The notes under the pieces: generated by a model | Told to the model about the DNA's origin: nothing | What the model saw: only the letters and a program-made list of their open reading frames with translations | Databases searched by the model: none | DNA from: Cristatella mucedo | Lineage: Eukaryota > Bryozoa > Phylactolaemata > Cristatellidae | Assembly: GCA_009760855.2 (NCBI GenBank) | Contig: WPIO01000097.1 | Span: 1,086,001 to 1,150,000, forward strand | Direction: 5' to 3' | DNA: 64,000 nucleotides | Made by a program: the position numbers and the translations under genes | Part shown: positions 25,441-38,762 of the stretch, one piece after another | Layout: each line of letters begins with the position of its first letter | How positions within the stretch are numbered: the stretch's first letter is position 1

Positions 25441-25789
25441 CAGCGACTTACTCCAACTTGAGAGTTCTTACTTCCTATATATTCTCAGGCGCCACTCTTA
25501 AAATTTGCATTCGGAACGCGCGTTCCATATGCAATAAACCCCTTATAGTATGAGAGGCGATTCTCGACCTCGCCTTTGCTTTGTTTGCCGTGACTGGAAC
25601 CGGAGAGCTGACACAAATCGGCTGGCCGGCCATAAACGTCCTGCAGGCTTTCTCGCTCTTTCATTCCCTGAGGTCTATTCGAGCTGGCGGAGGAGCAGCC
25701 GTTGTCACACGTCCCTCCTCGCTGAAATTAAAGCCGCCTGCAGTATCATCGTAGCAGCCCTTCGCAATTCTTTTAATGAGTCATCCTAT

Positions 25790-25925
25790 CAATCGAAAGC
25801 TGCCAACCGGTGGCCACAACTAACCGTTCGATCGTGCTTCCTTTGCAGCAAATGTAAAATGCCTAGAAGGAGATTGAGTTATGTGAGGACACTATAAAAA
25901 TGTATGATTATAATTACAATTATAC
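25790..25925 (+). mobile_element. LINE-A type 3' tail only
   Basis: An isolated tail: CCACAACTAACCGTTCGATCGTGC, GCAGCAAATGTAAAATGCCTAGAAGGAGATTGAGTT, and ACACTATAAAAATG ending in ATTATAATTA. No coding part is attached, so it is a severely 5'-truncated copy or a SINE-like derivative. Confidence 0.6.
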
Positions 25926-26284
25926 TATTACCAATCGCTCCCGAGTACCAAGACTTACTGTTTTTCAGATTTGTCTGACATTTCACTTCTGTATTACAGA
26001 AATCGTACCTTTCTCGTACTGGATGGCTTTAGCATTCATTTAAATAAACCCAGCATGCCGAATTTATTTCGCACATTGCTCGAATTAATTAACTCTCGTG
26101 GCTCGCGAGCATGAACCCATTCAAAACAGTTTTCACAGATCTCTGCATTGACTGCAGCACGTTCTGCTTTTCGTACCGAAAGTCATCTGCGAATCGCGAA
26201 GCCTTAAGAACCTTGATATTAATGCCACTCGCAAGGAACGTCTTCCTTTAATTCTACTCAACCCTTCATCCAACTTGGGTCTTA

Positions 26285-26405
26285 GCACGGGGCTTAAGGT
26301 GCTCGCTCTTCACGACCCAGGTAGTGGGCTCGAAACCTGCAGTGGGCGATCCTTTATTAGCCGCTGCAAGCAGTGGTGACAGCAGTAAACGATTTTCTGC
26401 CGCTA
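26285..26405 (+). mobile_element. SINE1 copy
   Basis: Plus-strand copy with GGGGCTTAAGGTGCTCGC (A box region), CTTCACGACCCAGGTAGTGGGCTCGAAACC (B box region) and GCAGTGGGCGATCCTTTATTAGCCGCTGCAAGC. Confidence 0.65.
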
Positions 26406-26992
26406 TTCCAGTGAGACTGTTAAAATTGGCTAACCAGTACCTTTAACATCCAATTTGTTCCTAATGGCGGAGCGCTCAAACACTAAGCTTGCCGATGTTC
26501 TGGATGAGTTTGCACCTCTTGACTATGCACAATGCAAGCCCTCGTCAAGATGGCCAGAGGTTTACTGCAGACGCTAAACTAGCTAAGACTAGTAGGCGCA
26601 AGCTTGAAAAAAGCATGCAAATATCAGGCCCGACTGTCCGTCGAGTGGAAAGCGAGGAGTATATTAGCAAGGTCGTAACAATCCATCCTAGCCAAGGCCA
26701 AGTCTAGCTTCCATAAGAACGTAGTGGAATCGCAAGTTGACAATCGAAAAAGTGCTCGAACCGTCGAACGTCATCTGTCTCTTAGGACAGTACCATATCT
26801 AGCGATCCAATCGCTGCTGCCAGATCTATCTGATCATTTCGCTAGTCTAGCTTCTTTGTTGGCGAGACAGCCTGCATTTCGCAAGGACAGTGCATCGTCG
26901 AGGCAAAAAAGCTCCTCAGAGACGTCAATTCCGTTTGCCTACCAGACCTCACCCCAAGTTTATATCCCAGTCCAGACCACTCATGCCGACTG

Positions 26993-27023
<31 letters not shown>

Positions 27024-27635
27024 ACAACTAGATTCAATATTTCCCTGTGTGACTGAGGTAGTTAACCCGTATTAGCCTTCTCAGAGTTCTGTCTTGCCGT
27101 CTTTTAAAACACCCTTTTCAGGCCACTCAACAAGTCGGTAATAGAGCAAGAGAACTCGAGAGCAAACACTTGCCCGCGTCTCCCTGCGGGTCACTCCGAT
27201 CGAGTATATTGGAGCGCAGAGTGTCGTACCGGTTAAACTCTTACATCCAAACTTCAAACCTAGCCAATTAAAATTCAAGTCAAGCTGTAGAGCTGATCAC
27301 TCTACAAAGTAAGTACTGTTGCGACTGTGTTGCGATCTTCTCAGGCACGCTGCCTTCGGTAGAGCATCTCTGCTAGCCCTGCGAGATCCCCTGGCAGCGT
27401 TCGATGCCATCGATCGCCATGCCCTTACTGAGCGTCCATTGTATCGTCTAAGCTTGGTAGTCAGCGCCCTACAGGTGTTTAGGTCCTGCCTCGCTGGGCA
27501 GTTCCAGCGAGTAGACGTCTAGGGCCGACGGTCACCCGGTGAGCCTCTGATCAGGGGGCCCTGTGCCCCGACCGGCATTGGTTCGAGGTCCACTTCTTTT
27601 CACAATTAATAAAATAAATGAAAAGGTCGGTCGCC
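26406..27635. other. Nothing recognised
   Basis: Contains a short CT run at 26996-27020. A tRNA-like phrase GGTTCGAGGTCC at 27580 may be a further decayed SINE head. No gene is supported. Confidence 0.4.
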
Positions 27636-27639
27636 GATT

Positions 27640-27800
27640 CATCAGCCGCCGCCTCGTTTACCTAGAGGGAGTAGAGTCTTAGCGGCTAGCACGCGTGCTT
27701 GCAGTGCCCAATAACGGATAACCTGCCTGCTTGCTTGCTGCCTTACTCACACCGATGACCTGACTGGTGAAGTTTGGCGCTGCTTAACCCTTGAGCCGCC
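27640..27800 (-). mobile_element. SINE1 copy, diverged
   Basis: Minus-strand remnants in order: GCCGCCTCGTTTAC (tail), AGAGTCTTAGCGGCTAGC, GCTTGCAGTGCCCAATAACGGAT, then a CTCACACCGATGACCTG block replacing the head, and TTAACCCTTGAGCCGC. Confidence 0.5.
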
Positions 27801-28444
27801 GCGAACTTCCTCCGTGCGCGAGCGCTCACGCCAGCGAAGATCTGACGACGCTAGAGCCGCTCGCTACACTGGCCACTGCCGCCCGAGAGGATGTCGCGAG
27901 GCAGAGAGGCAGCCAGGAAGTCGCCATCGTTCGCGCTCCGTCAGCTTCTGCAGCAGACATCGCGCGACAATTAAAGGATTTTAATAGCGAAAAAAGCTTG
28001 AATAGAGAGCATTGTGGAGCGCGAGATCGCGCGCTCGCGGCTGCGTGAAACGCAATAAGAAAGGGCCCGGCGGCGCGCCGATTCCGCTCTTTAAGCTTCC
28101 TTTCACCGCTTGAGGTCGGTACCGCTAGCAGGTCAATAGCGAGCCGATGGCAAGCCAGCTAAAGCCTGAGGCGGTCCATTCAGCGGCCGCTCGGTTGTTC
28201 CTTTCGCTGCCGCACAACTGAATGGTCAATAGCATTAAGGTGCATTCAAAGGAGCACGTCATGCCGAAGGACTCTCACGTGCCGGTCGCCCATCCGAGCA
28301 CTTACCGGTCGTTAAAGCGCCAGCAAGCGCGCTTTTTTCCCTCTCTTGTGAACCAGAAGCGCGTGCCGCCGAACGAACGCGTCGCCATGAAATTTTAGTT
28401 GTAAAAATCAATTTCTTCGACTGGACGCTCGCGTCGATTTGTAC

Positions 28445-28575
28445 TGCACCCTAAGAGAACGTAATCTCTATTCAAGAGCTTCACATGCGCCACGAGGCTC
28501 GAGCCCACGACCTCGGTCATCGTATACATTCACCTTGACCTTGGTCGAGGCGAGCACCTTAACCGCCGGGACTGG
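28445..28575 (-). mobile_element. SINE2 copy
   Basis: Minus-strand copy: a tail-like CACCCTAAGAGAACGTAATCTCTATTC block, then GAGGCTCGAGCCCACGACCTCGG, then GGCGAGCACCTTAACCGCCGG. It is the nearest repeat on the 3' side of FoxC. Confidence 0.6.
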
Positions 28576-30482
28576 GCAACGACTGGCTGGCTAGGTCGGT
28601 GGCATACGGATGCGCTCTTGGTAAACTGGTAAAATAGTTTTCTCCAGTTCGCCTAGGTGCTCAGAGGCACTTCGAAGTGTCGTCTGACAGTCGGCGGGTG
28701 CACTTTTCATCCGTGTCTTAGGCAGACGGCTGGGTCGCAACCATCGCTAGGCCGGCGAGCGCTCGCGATAGGCTGGAGGCCGCCGCGCTGCAGCGGGAGT
28801 TTCTCGGTGAGGAAATCGGACTGCGTCGCGGCTATTCGCCCGCAGGGGGCGGGGAATACTGAGTTCTTTCGCCATCGAAAATCGCTCCGGATTCATTAAT
28901 TGCTAGTGCCTAAGCTTGGCTTCGCCGCGTTAACGATGTCGGCCACCACGTCGGCCACCGCAAGTTCCGGCGTTGGACTCTCCCTCATTTTGTGGAGGAG
29001 AAGAAAGAGGAGGAGGAGGAGGGCGGAGAGAATCGGAAGAAACAATTCACCCTCGCAGCTGCCAGTTGCTGCCGCTAGGAGAGGCTCGCGCCGGGGCAGC
29101 TTCCGGTCGGTCGCTGTGGCTCGGAGCCCGCCATCAGCGTTGCTACAAAGGAAGCCGCCGGAGCCAGCGGCCGGAGTGGCGCGATCCTTCTCGTCGTCGT
29201 CGGATGAGCGGCGATAAATTTTCCGACGCACCTACTTGCGAGATCGGCGTGACGCGGGTGCGCTAAGAATAGCGTCCCTTTTTTCATCCGACAGTTTGGG
29301 CTCGCCCAGTGCCGCCTGCGAAGGCACGCGTAATCCGCCGCCGCCGCTGTCCTCTACGTGCCCGCTGACCGGTGGCCTCAGCCTCAGCACATTCATCCCG
29401 ACTGCGGCGCGGCACCGGGCGCGCCTGAGCTGCGCTGAGCAAGCAAGCCGCGCCGGTGCGGTATGCACCGGTAGCGGTTTTGACTTACAACCGCAATGTA
29501 TTTCCTCGATACGCTCTCGGAAAACCATGGCCACATGTCTGTGCTGCACTGCGAACAGCTGCGGGCGGCGGCTAGCACTTGCCTCGCCTACAGCGAGCAA
29601 GCGGGTGGGCAGGCAGGCAGGCAGGCGGACGGACGGACGCGCGCACCCGTATCAGATGTGTGCCCTCGCCGGCAGGCGGCGGCCGGCGTCGCGTGCGAGA
29701 GCAGCGAGGGAGCGAGAGACTCACGCTGCCGCGGCGGCGGCCAATTAGTGGACAATGCGCGGCGTTCACGACCGACTGGAGTCCCGGTCGAGCACCGGGA
29801 CTTCGATTTTAGCCGTAAGTCAGATCCGACGGAGAGAAGAAGCTGCTCGCGAAGCGAGCGCGAGCGATCGAAACGCTGCTTCGAACTTAGAACTCGGCAG
29901 CTGCGAAGGCGACAGCCGAGCGCCGCACGCCCGGCGGCGGTCGAAGCTGCTGAGATTCTCGACAGCACGTCCCCCACTCCCTCCCCCCCCCCCGGGCAGC
30001 ACGTTCCCCACACCCCGGGCACACCGCGCTGAATCCTCGAGGTGACGTGCAATGGGCAGCGCGGCGAGGGGGAGCGGAGGGAGCGGCGGCTGACGCCGGG
30101 CGGCGGCCGCTCGGCGAGCGAAGGGCTGCTGGCTGCTGAGCGGCCGAGCACATCCGGAAACAACAATCAGAGGCGGCAGTGATATTATGAAAGAAAAAGT
30201 GATCTAGAGCGCCGTCTTGTGAGTTACGCCGAAGCGGCAGCAAACAGCTGCCGACAGCGAAAATGCTGCCTCGTGCTCCTGTGTAAAACGCAGAGCCTGA
30301 CTACTCAACCAACCGATCCGTCCGTCCGTCCGTCCGTGCGGCGAAGGCGTGGCAGAGGCGACCGTCGAGGGGGCTGGGCCGCGGGCGTCGGGCCTCTCCT
30401 CAGTGCGGGCGACGGGGGTGTGGGGGAAGCGCTCTCTGTCCCAGTTTCTCTCTCTCTCCCCCTCTCTCTCTCTCTCTCTCTC
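28576..30482. other. CpG-rich 3' flank of FoxC
   Basis: A GC- and CpG-rich stretch with many overlapping open frames on both strands, which is expected from a stop-poor composition. No protein domain was recognised. No clear minus-strand AATAAA was found directly beyond the FoxC stop, so the transcript end is not placed. A short CT run lies at 30448-30484, overlapping the stop region. Confidence 0.45.
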
Positions 30483-31874
30483 TCAGTATTTGCAGTCGTA
30501 CGAACCGTACTGGCCGGCGGCGGCGGCTGCAGCGGCGGCGGCGGCTGTTGCCGCTTTGTACCCTTCGCGGTACAAGCCAGCCAGGTGACAGCCGGGCGAG
30601 TCGGCGCTCGGCGCGACGGCCATCTGTCGACCCGTCGCTGGCTCGCATCTCGCGTACGGCGACATGCCGGCCATGTCCATCACCTGACTCAGCTCTGGTG
30701 ACATGTACCACGGGCCACGGTAAGCTGCGCCGGCTGCGGTGCACAGCTCGTCCGACTGCTGCACCGCGCCGCCGCCGGCGGCAGCCGACGTCGGCGCCAC
30801 AAAGGGGCCGAGCGGCTGCGCGCCCAACGAGACCGCGGAGCAGTACTGCAGGGCTTGATGCGGCGGGCAGCCGTGCCTGTATAGGTCGGCCGGCCTGTAC
30901 GACGGCGGCGGAGCGGCGGCGGAGGCGCCGCCGGCAGCGACGCCTCCGATGCCGCTGCCGGCCGTCATCAGGCTGTCCACGCTAAAGCCGCCAGCGCCGA
31001 CGACGCACTCGTGGCCGGGGTCCTGCGGTATGGGCAGCGACGTGCTCGACGACGACGACGACGATGACGAGGTTGACGACGACGACGACGACGAGCCGCT
31101 GCTGCTCTCCGTCGCCGGCTCTTCCTTGGGCCTCGCCGCCGCAACCGACAGCAGCTCCGCCGACCTGTCCTCGTCATCGCCGCCGCCGCCCGCGGCGTCT
31201 TCCGTGTCGCTTCGCTGCCCGCGCTGCTGCTGCTGCTGCTGCTCCTCGCGCTCCCTGTTGGCGTCCTTCTTCTTGAAGCGCCGCCGGCGCCGCAGGTAGC
31301 TGCCGTTGTCGAACATGTTGTACGAGTCGGGGTCGAGCGTCCAGTAGCTGCCCTTGCCCGGCTTCTTGTCGTCGCGCGCGACCTTGACGAAGCACTCGTT
31401 GAGGCTCAGGTTGTGCCGGATGCTGTTCTGCCAGCCCTGCTTGTTCTCGCGGTAGTACGGGAACCGGTCCATGATGAACTGGTAGATGCCGTTCAGCGTG
31501 ACTTTCTTGTCGGGCGCGCTCTGAATGGCCATCGCGATCAGGGCGATGTAGCTGTACGGCGGTTTGACCATGTCCTTCACCGACGCCGCCGCCGCGGCCG
31601 CCACCGCTGGAGCGCTTGCACCGCCGCCGCCCCCCACGACGATGACGCCGCCGCCACCTCCGCCACCGCCACCGTACGGTGCGTACGGGGACGGCCGCGA
31701 CATGGGCTGATACTGGTCTTGCGCATACGGGTACATGCCGACGTTATTGTAGCCGGGCCGGTAGTAGTTCATGTAATCCTGGCCAGGCAGCGCGGACATC
31801 ATACCTTGCATGTTGGCCGGAAGATGTGGGCTGTATCGGTGTTGCAGTCCACCCGGCTGCATAACTGAGCACAT
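30483..31874 (-). CDS. FoxC: Forkhead transcription factor FoxC (crocodile/FOXC type)
   Basis: A single-exon 463-residue nuclear DNA-binding protein. The forkhead domain spans about residues 103-197: [15 protein letters not shown] opens it, [13 protein letters not shown] is the recognition helix (150-162), and [18 protein letters not shown] plus RRRRRFKKK close it. [27 protein letters not shown] and the RRRRRF wing are typical of FoxC, and the protein ends YDCKY, recalling the FOXC C-terminus. VARDD and MFDNGS are variants I associate with arthropod crocodile. Flanking tracts: Gly 68-76 and 81-85, Gln 212-217, Ser-rich 257-279, Ala about 443-453. A second Met at residue 5 (Met-Gln-Pro, at 31862) resembles the MQ start of vertebrate FOXC and may be the real start. 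FoxC factors pattern head and mesoderm. The frame is intact and unspliced, as in vertebrate FOXC genes. Confidence 0.95.
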   Translation of the reverse strand: MCSVMQPGGLQHRYSPHLPANMQGMMSALPGQDYMNYYRPGYNNVGMYPYAQDQYQPMSRPSPYAPYGGGGGGGGGVIVVGGGGGASAPAVAAAAAASVKDMVKPPYSYIALIAMAIQSAPDKKVTLNGIYQFIMDRFPYYRENKQGWQNSIRHNLSLNECFVKVARDDKKPGKGSYWTLDPDSYNMFDNGSYLRRRRRFKKKDANREREEQQQQQQRGQRSDTEDAAGGGGDDEDRSAELLSVAAARPKEEPATESSSGSSSSSSSTSSSSSSSSSTSLPIPQDPGHECVVGAGGFSVDSLMTAGSGIGGVAAGGASAAAPPPSYRPADLYRHGCPPHQALQYCSAVSLGAQPLGPFVAPTSAAAGGGAVQQSDELCTAAGAAYRGPWYMSPELSQVMDMAGMSPYARCEPATGRQMAVAPSADSPGCHLAGLYREGYKAATAAAAAAAAAAGQYGSYDCKY

Positions 31875-32104
31875 ATTCCGAATGACGACGTCGTCGCGCT
31901 GGCTGACAGCGAACTAGTCCCGCTAGTAACGGGGCGCAGCCACGCGGAGCGCATCGTTTTACGCCATCGCAGTACCGCCCACCTCGGCTAGCCGACCAAT
32001 GGAAAGCGCTTCGGAATTATCAGCCCCGAGCGCCCGCTACCATCGCTGCTACCAAACGCCGACGCGCATCTATCTATTCCCGGCGCCTCCGCGGGTAAAT
32101 AAAA

Positions 32105-32285
32105 TAAATAAATCCTAGCTGATTAAACAGCCTCTTTTTGTATAGCGACAGAAGAGCCTTTGCGGCTATTACCACCGCTTGCAGTGGCGATACAGAATCG
32201 CCCACCGCAGGAATCGAACCCACGACCTCGGGACCGAGGTCATGAAAGCAACCACCTTACCTAGTGTGCCATCACGGCTCGGCCA
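32105..32285 (-). mobile_element. SINE1 copy, young subfamily, near FoxC start
   Basis: Full-length minus-strand copy: tail GATTAAACAGCCTCTTTTTG, body GACAGAAGAGCC and CCACCGCTTGCAGTGGCGAT, then GGAATCGAACCCACGACCTC (B box region) and a head ending TGCCATCACGGCTC. By eye it differs from the copies at 42720 and 45488 at only a handful of sites. It lies about 230 bp upstream of the FoxC ATG. Confidence 0.85.
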
Positions 32286-32404
32286 GCGATGCACGTCGGC
32301 ATCCATCAGCGTAGTACCTGAGCGGCGAGGGTCGCAGTGCAACTGCACTCCGACCTCTCGGACTTGCAGCGACCTCCTTTTTTAATTACGTCGCGTCGCG
32401 TACT

Positions 32405-33060
32405 AGTGACTTTTTGGTAATAATAATGATAATAATAATAATACACTTGATAAAGCACCCTCAGAGAACTCAATCTCTTTCTTGGCGCTTTAAATTTGCT
32501 GCACAGGAAACACGATCGAATGGTGAGTGGTATCATGCTTGATAAACAACATGAATACAATGGCTAGGGGTGACGTACACAGGATCGCCATGAAAATATG
32601 GTTAGTGGCAGCATGCACGGTGCCAGCACTCACAAGCACATAAGGGATGAATCACATGGGCCCACTAAATTCTGGGATAAATAGATGCATTTTAATTTCT
32701 TTTTAAATGCAGACAAGTCAGGGGATGTCGTGACGCAAGTCGGGAGTGAATTACAGGCTTTGGGAGCATACGAACTAAAATGTAGGGTCTCCAAAGGATT
32801 TGAGATTTGTACGAGGTATGGGTAAATAGTTAGATTCCGAAAAGCGGGTGGTAAAATGCTTAGCCTGGTGTGGGAGTAGATCTGATGGGTAGGCTAGAGC
32901 CAAAGAATGAAGTGAGCTAAAAGTGAGGGACAAAACCTTGAAGGGGATGAGTTGCTTGACTGGGAGCCAGTGCAGGTCGGCAAGAAGCGGTGCGATGTGG
33001 CAACTGCGACGCTCACGACAGACAAGCCTAGCTGCAGAGTTTTGCACCAGCGGTAGGCGC
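32405..33060 (-). mobile_element. LINE-A 3' end copy
   Basis: Minus-strand copy with the tail TAATAATGATAATAATAATAATACACTTGATAAAGC at its left. Reading backwards it encodes QNSAARLVCRERRSCHIAPL and LADLHWLPVKQLI, then SLALAYPSDLLPHQAKH and a frame-broken end. It is truncated in the middle of the C-terminal domain at about 33050. Confidence 0.8.
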
Positions 33061-33284
33061 TGACCCGCCCCGCCTCAGAAACACGCGGCTGCGATGCGAC
33101 TAAGAGTTTCGTCGGCACGCAAATCTGAGTGTCCAGAGGGATTTCTTTCGCAGTCCGAGGTCAGCGAGCTCCGCGCTCGGGTGAAAAAAATGTGGCCGCT
33201 GAAATAGTGTCACAGCTTTTCGCAGCCGACCTTGAGCGGTTCGTTCGGCGTGCGCGCGAGCTTCGCCGCCGCTAACGACGTGCG

Positions 33285-33430
33285 GGAAGCGCTGGTTTGG
33301 TCCAGCAGTGTGCAGGTGCTCGCCGCGCCGACCGAAGTCTGGCCGAGGTCGCGGGCTCGAGCCCCGCGGCATATGTCGAGCGCCTGGAAAGAGAGTAAGT
33401 TCTCTCAGGACGCTGTGCAAATGAAGTGTA
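33285..33430 (+). mobile_element. SINE2 copy
   Basis: Plus-strand copy: GCTGGTTTGGTCCAGCAGTG (A box region), GGTCGCGGGCTCGAGCCCCG (B box region), then GAGCGCCTGGAAAGAGAGTAAGTTCTCTCAGGACGCTGTGCAAATG. The last part is the LINE-A-like tail. Confidence 0.7.
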
Positions 33431-33749
33431 TGTTTTTGGTATCTCCTCGTGGCCTCGGCCAGACGCGGCTGCACAAACGCGAAATGCGTAGGGCCAGAGC
33501 TCGCTGTCGCCCGCGAGATAGGTCGCTGCAATCGCTGGCAAGCAACCCGGCAACAGCAGCGTATTTAATTTTAGTAATTAATTTCGAACGAGCTCGAGCG
33601 ACATTTTGGCGCCGAATCCGCCGCTATCGGCTGCTGCTGCCGCCGCCGACGGCGGCCGAGCCGCATCTTGGAGCGCCAGTGGCTGCTGCAGCGACTGGCG
33701 CTCTCTGGCGGCCAATGCTCCGCTCTCAATGCGCAGCCGTCTGCAGCTA

Positions 33750-33865
33750 CTGCCTGCAATGCAATGCGTCGCCATCTGGAGCTCCGCAAAGCCACACAGG
33801 CCACGCGAGCGAGTGCTACGCAGGAGAGTTTCGAATGGCGCGCACTCAAAAGCCGAAGCCTTAGC
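33750..33865 (+). repeat. R1 unclassified interspersed repeat
   Basis: Plus-strand piece with TCCGCAAAGCCACACAGGCC, GTGCTACGCAGGAGAGTTTCG, GCGCACTCA.AAGCCGAAGCC. It corresponds to the first half of the copies at 41565 and 50085. Confidence 0.5.
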
Positions 33866-33888
33866 CGTCGCCTATCCGTTTAAGAGAA

Positions 33889-36000
<2,112 letters not shown>

Positions 36001-36009
36001 TCTCTCTCT

Positions 36010-36135
36010 CTCGCGCCTCCTACGCGTGCGTCTGCGTCTGCGTCTCTCTCTCGCCTCCTACGCGTGCGTCTGCGTCTGCGTCTCTCTCTCGCCTCCTACG
36101 CGTGCGTCTGCGTCTGCGTCTCTCTCTCTCTCTGG
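36010..36135. repeat. Minisatellite, about 38-42 bp unit, three copies
   Basis: Three adjoining units, each containing CGCCTCCTACGCGTGCGTCT followed by GCGTCTGCG and a CT run. They differ mainly in CT-run length. Confidence 0.9.
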
Positions 36136-36910
<775 letters not shown>

Positions 36911-37135
36911 AGCCAGAAAGACCCACGATCTCAGTCAGAAGCGCTGCAAGCACGGCTAGACCAGCAGCGTGGCAGTCTTCGCGCGCGCCGCCGCTACCGC
37001 CACCGTCGCCGCTTCTTACCGCGGGCATTTCCCGTCGTTCGCTTGCTCGCCGATGACGACGGCGACGGGGCTCTATTCAGCTGCCGCCCTAGAAGTCGAG
37101 CAGAGCGCGCGCGAGGAGGCGGCGAGCACGGCGGA

Positions 37136-37184
37136 GCCGCCTCGCTGCTGCTGCGGCGGCGCGCCGCCGCAGCAGCGAGGCGGC
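37136..37184. repeat. GC-rich imperfect palindrome
   Basis: The left arm (starting GCCGCCTCGCTGCTG) and the right arm (ending AGCAGCGAGGCGGC) are reverse complements except for one extra CTG triplet on the left. Confidence 0.85.
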
Positions 37185-37631
37185 CGACGGCTCTCGCGTA
37201 CGCGCGCGCCAGTGTACAATGTTAGCGCACCGGTCCAGTATTTTGTCAGCATACACGGCTTGTTATTTTGTTATCGTTTTCTTATTTACAGTGCTGCTTC
37301 CGATTCTCCGAGTCCGCTTACGAAGCGCGTACCGGGCCGCCGGCGCGAGCAGCTGTTTATATAACGAAATTGGCGCGATCCCGAACAAAATGCTCCGACA
37401 CGAGCTCGCTATTTACACCGGTCGCCGCGGACGAGGCGTCGGACGCGCGCGCGCGTCCGCGTCCCGCCCAGCTCGCCTCTTGCGGACGACGAGACAGGAG
37501 GCGGAGTCGCGTCGTCGTACTGCGTGCTTTTCGCACGCGGCGCACGGCTTCCGGCGCGGGCATTCCCCGAGTTCGTACGGCGCATTTAGCGGAGCCGTCC
37601 GGTGGGTGGCGAGGAATCGCTGGCGTCCGCA

Positions 37632-37661
37632 CCGAGCGCGCTCTTGAAAGAGCGCGCTCGG
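37632..37661. repeat. GC-rich palindrome, 14-bp arms
   Basis: CCGAGCGCGCTCTT and AAGAGCGCGCTCGG are exact reverse complements around a two-base centre. Confidence 0.9.
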
Positions 37662-38572
37662 CGCGGCAGCGCGGAGCGGCGCGGCGCGGACGGGTTCGAG
37701 CTCAACGCGTCGCTCGTCAGGGAGCGAGCGGGTGAGCGGACGGACGCGGCGGAAGCCCAGGTCCGGGCAGCTGCCGCTGCACCGAAAGACGGCCGAACCC
37801 GAGATCCGGTCTCAGGCGAGCGCACCGGCTTGTTCGATACGCAATTAATGCGGCGCGGGCGGCTGACCGCCTTAATTATTGCCGCGACTTTCTTATTATT
37901 TAGCGCGCAAATTCTCGCCGGCCTTCCGTTCGACGAGGGTCGCGGAACGTCCGGTATCTGGTGCGTGCGTGCGCTCGGTCGTTCGGTGTGGCCGCCAAAA
38001 TTCGAGCGCCGAAAAGAGGAAGGACATCGTCGTCGTCGTCGGCGGCGGCGGCGGATGCTCAGAGGGGAACGCAGCAGAGCGGCGCGATAGCCTCGCCTCT
38101 TCTCGGGTGCGCGTGCAATGTCGCGGGCGAGCGTACCGAGGCAGACGGTGCGCAACGCGCCCGGCGCGTCGGCCGCGAGCGTTCGTCTACTCCCTTCAAG
38201 GCTCATCCGTCTCTCCTCCCCCTGCGCTCGCTCGCGGAAGCGTCCGCCTATTGTGTCGCCGCTGGTAGCGAATCGACAATGTTAATTAGCGAATGGAATG
38301 ACCGGTAGTCGGCCAATAAATCTGTGTCGGCTTACGAGATGCGCACTTTCGACGGCGAATATTAGTTACAGCTGCTCCACCCGATCGCCCGTCGTTCCTC
38401 GAGTTACCCCATTTAGCGGTGTCTCGTTAGCGCGGAAACGATTCGCCTCCGTTCCTATAAAACGGCAATCGTTTATCGTCAGTTTTAACTAGTAATTACT
38501 TGCTGTCCACGTAGAAGACGCTCGGATAATTGCCGCATCGATAAACGCCTCTGCTAATAGCCATTACTTCAT

Positions 38573-38577
38573 GCGTG

Positions 38578-38611
<34 letters not shown>

Positions 38612-38612
38612 C
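38573..38612. repeat. (TG)n microsatellite
   Basis: Short TG run with two CG interruptions. Confidence 0.9.
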
Positions 38613-38641
38613 GTACGCAGGGCGTGGGTATTGACGTTCTG

Positions 38642-38762
38642 GGGCGCTCGAGCGCGCCGCTAACTCTCCAGCGCTCCGAGCGCGCGCCGCTAACTCTCCA
38701 GCGCTCTGAGCGCGCCGCTAACTCTCCAGCGCTCCGAGCGCGCTGCTCGCTCTGCAGCGCTT
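38642..38762. repeat. Minisatellite, about 28-30 bp unit
   Basis: Three good units of GCGCGCCGCTAACTCTCCA joined by GCGCTC(C/T)GAGC, followed by a degenerate fourth in which TAACTCTCC becomes CTCGCTCTG. Each unit carries its own short GCGCTC..GAGCGC inverted repeat. Confidence 0.85.

Larger units (their letters stand above)
36911..38572. other. CpG-rich stretch with GC palindromes, no gene seen
   Basis: The densest CG dinucleotide content in the window. Two inverted repeats are listed separately. Open frames of up to about 200 codons on both strands lack recognisable domains. Confidence 0.4.

Noticed and set aside
37586-38206. 206-codon minus-strand frame and its plus-strand partners
   Set aside because: Frames are open on both strands in CpG-rich DNA with few stops, and composition is Arg/Ala/Pro-rich with no recognisable domain.
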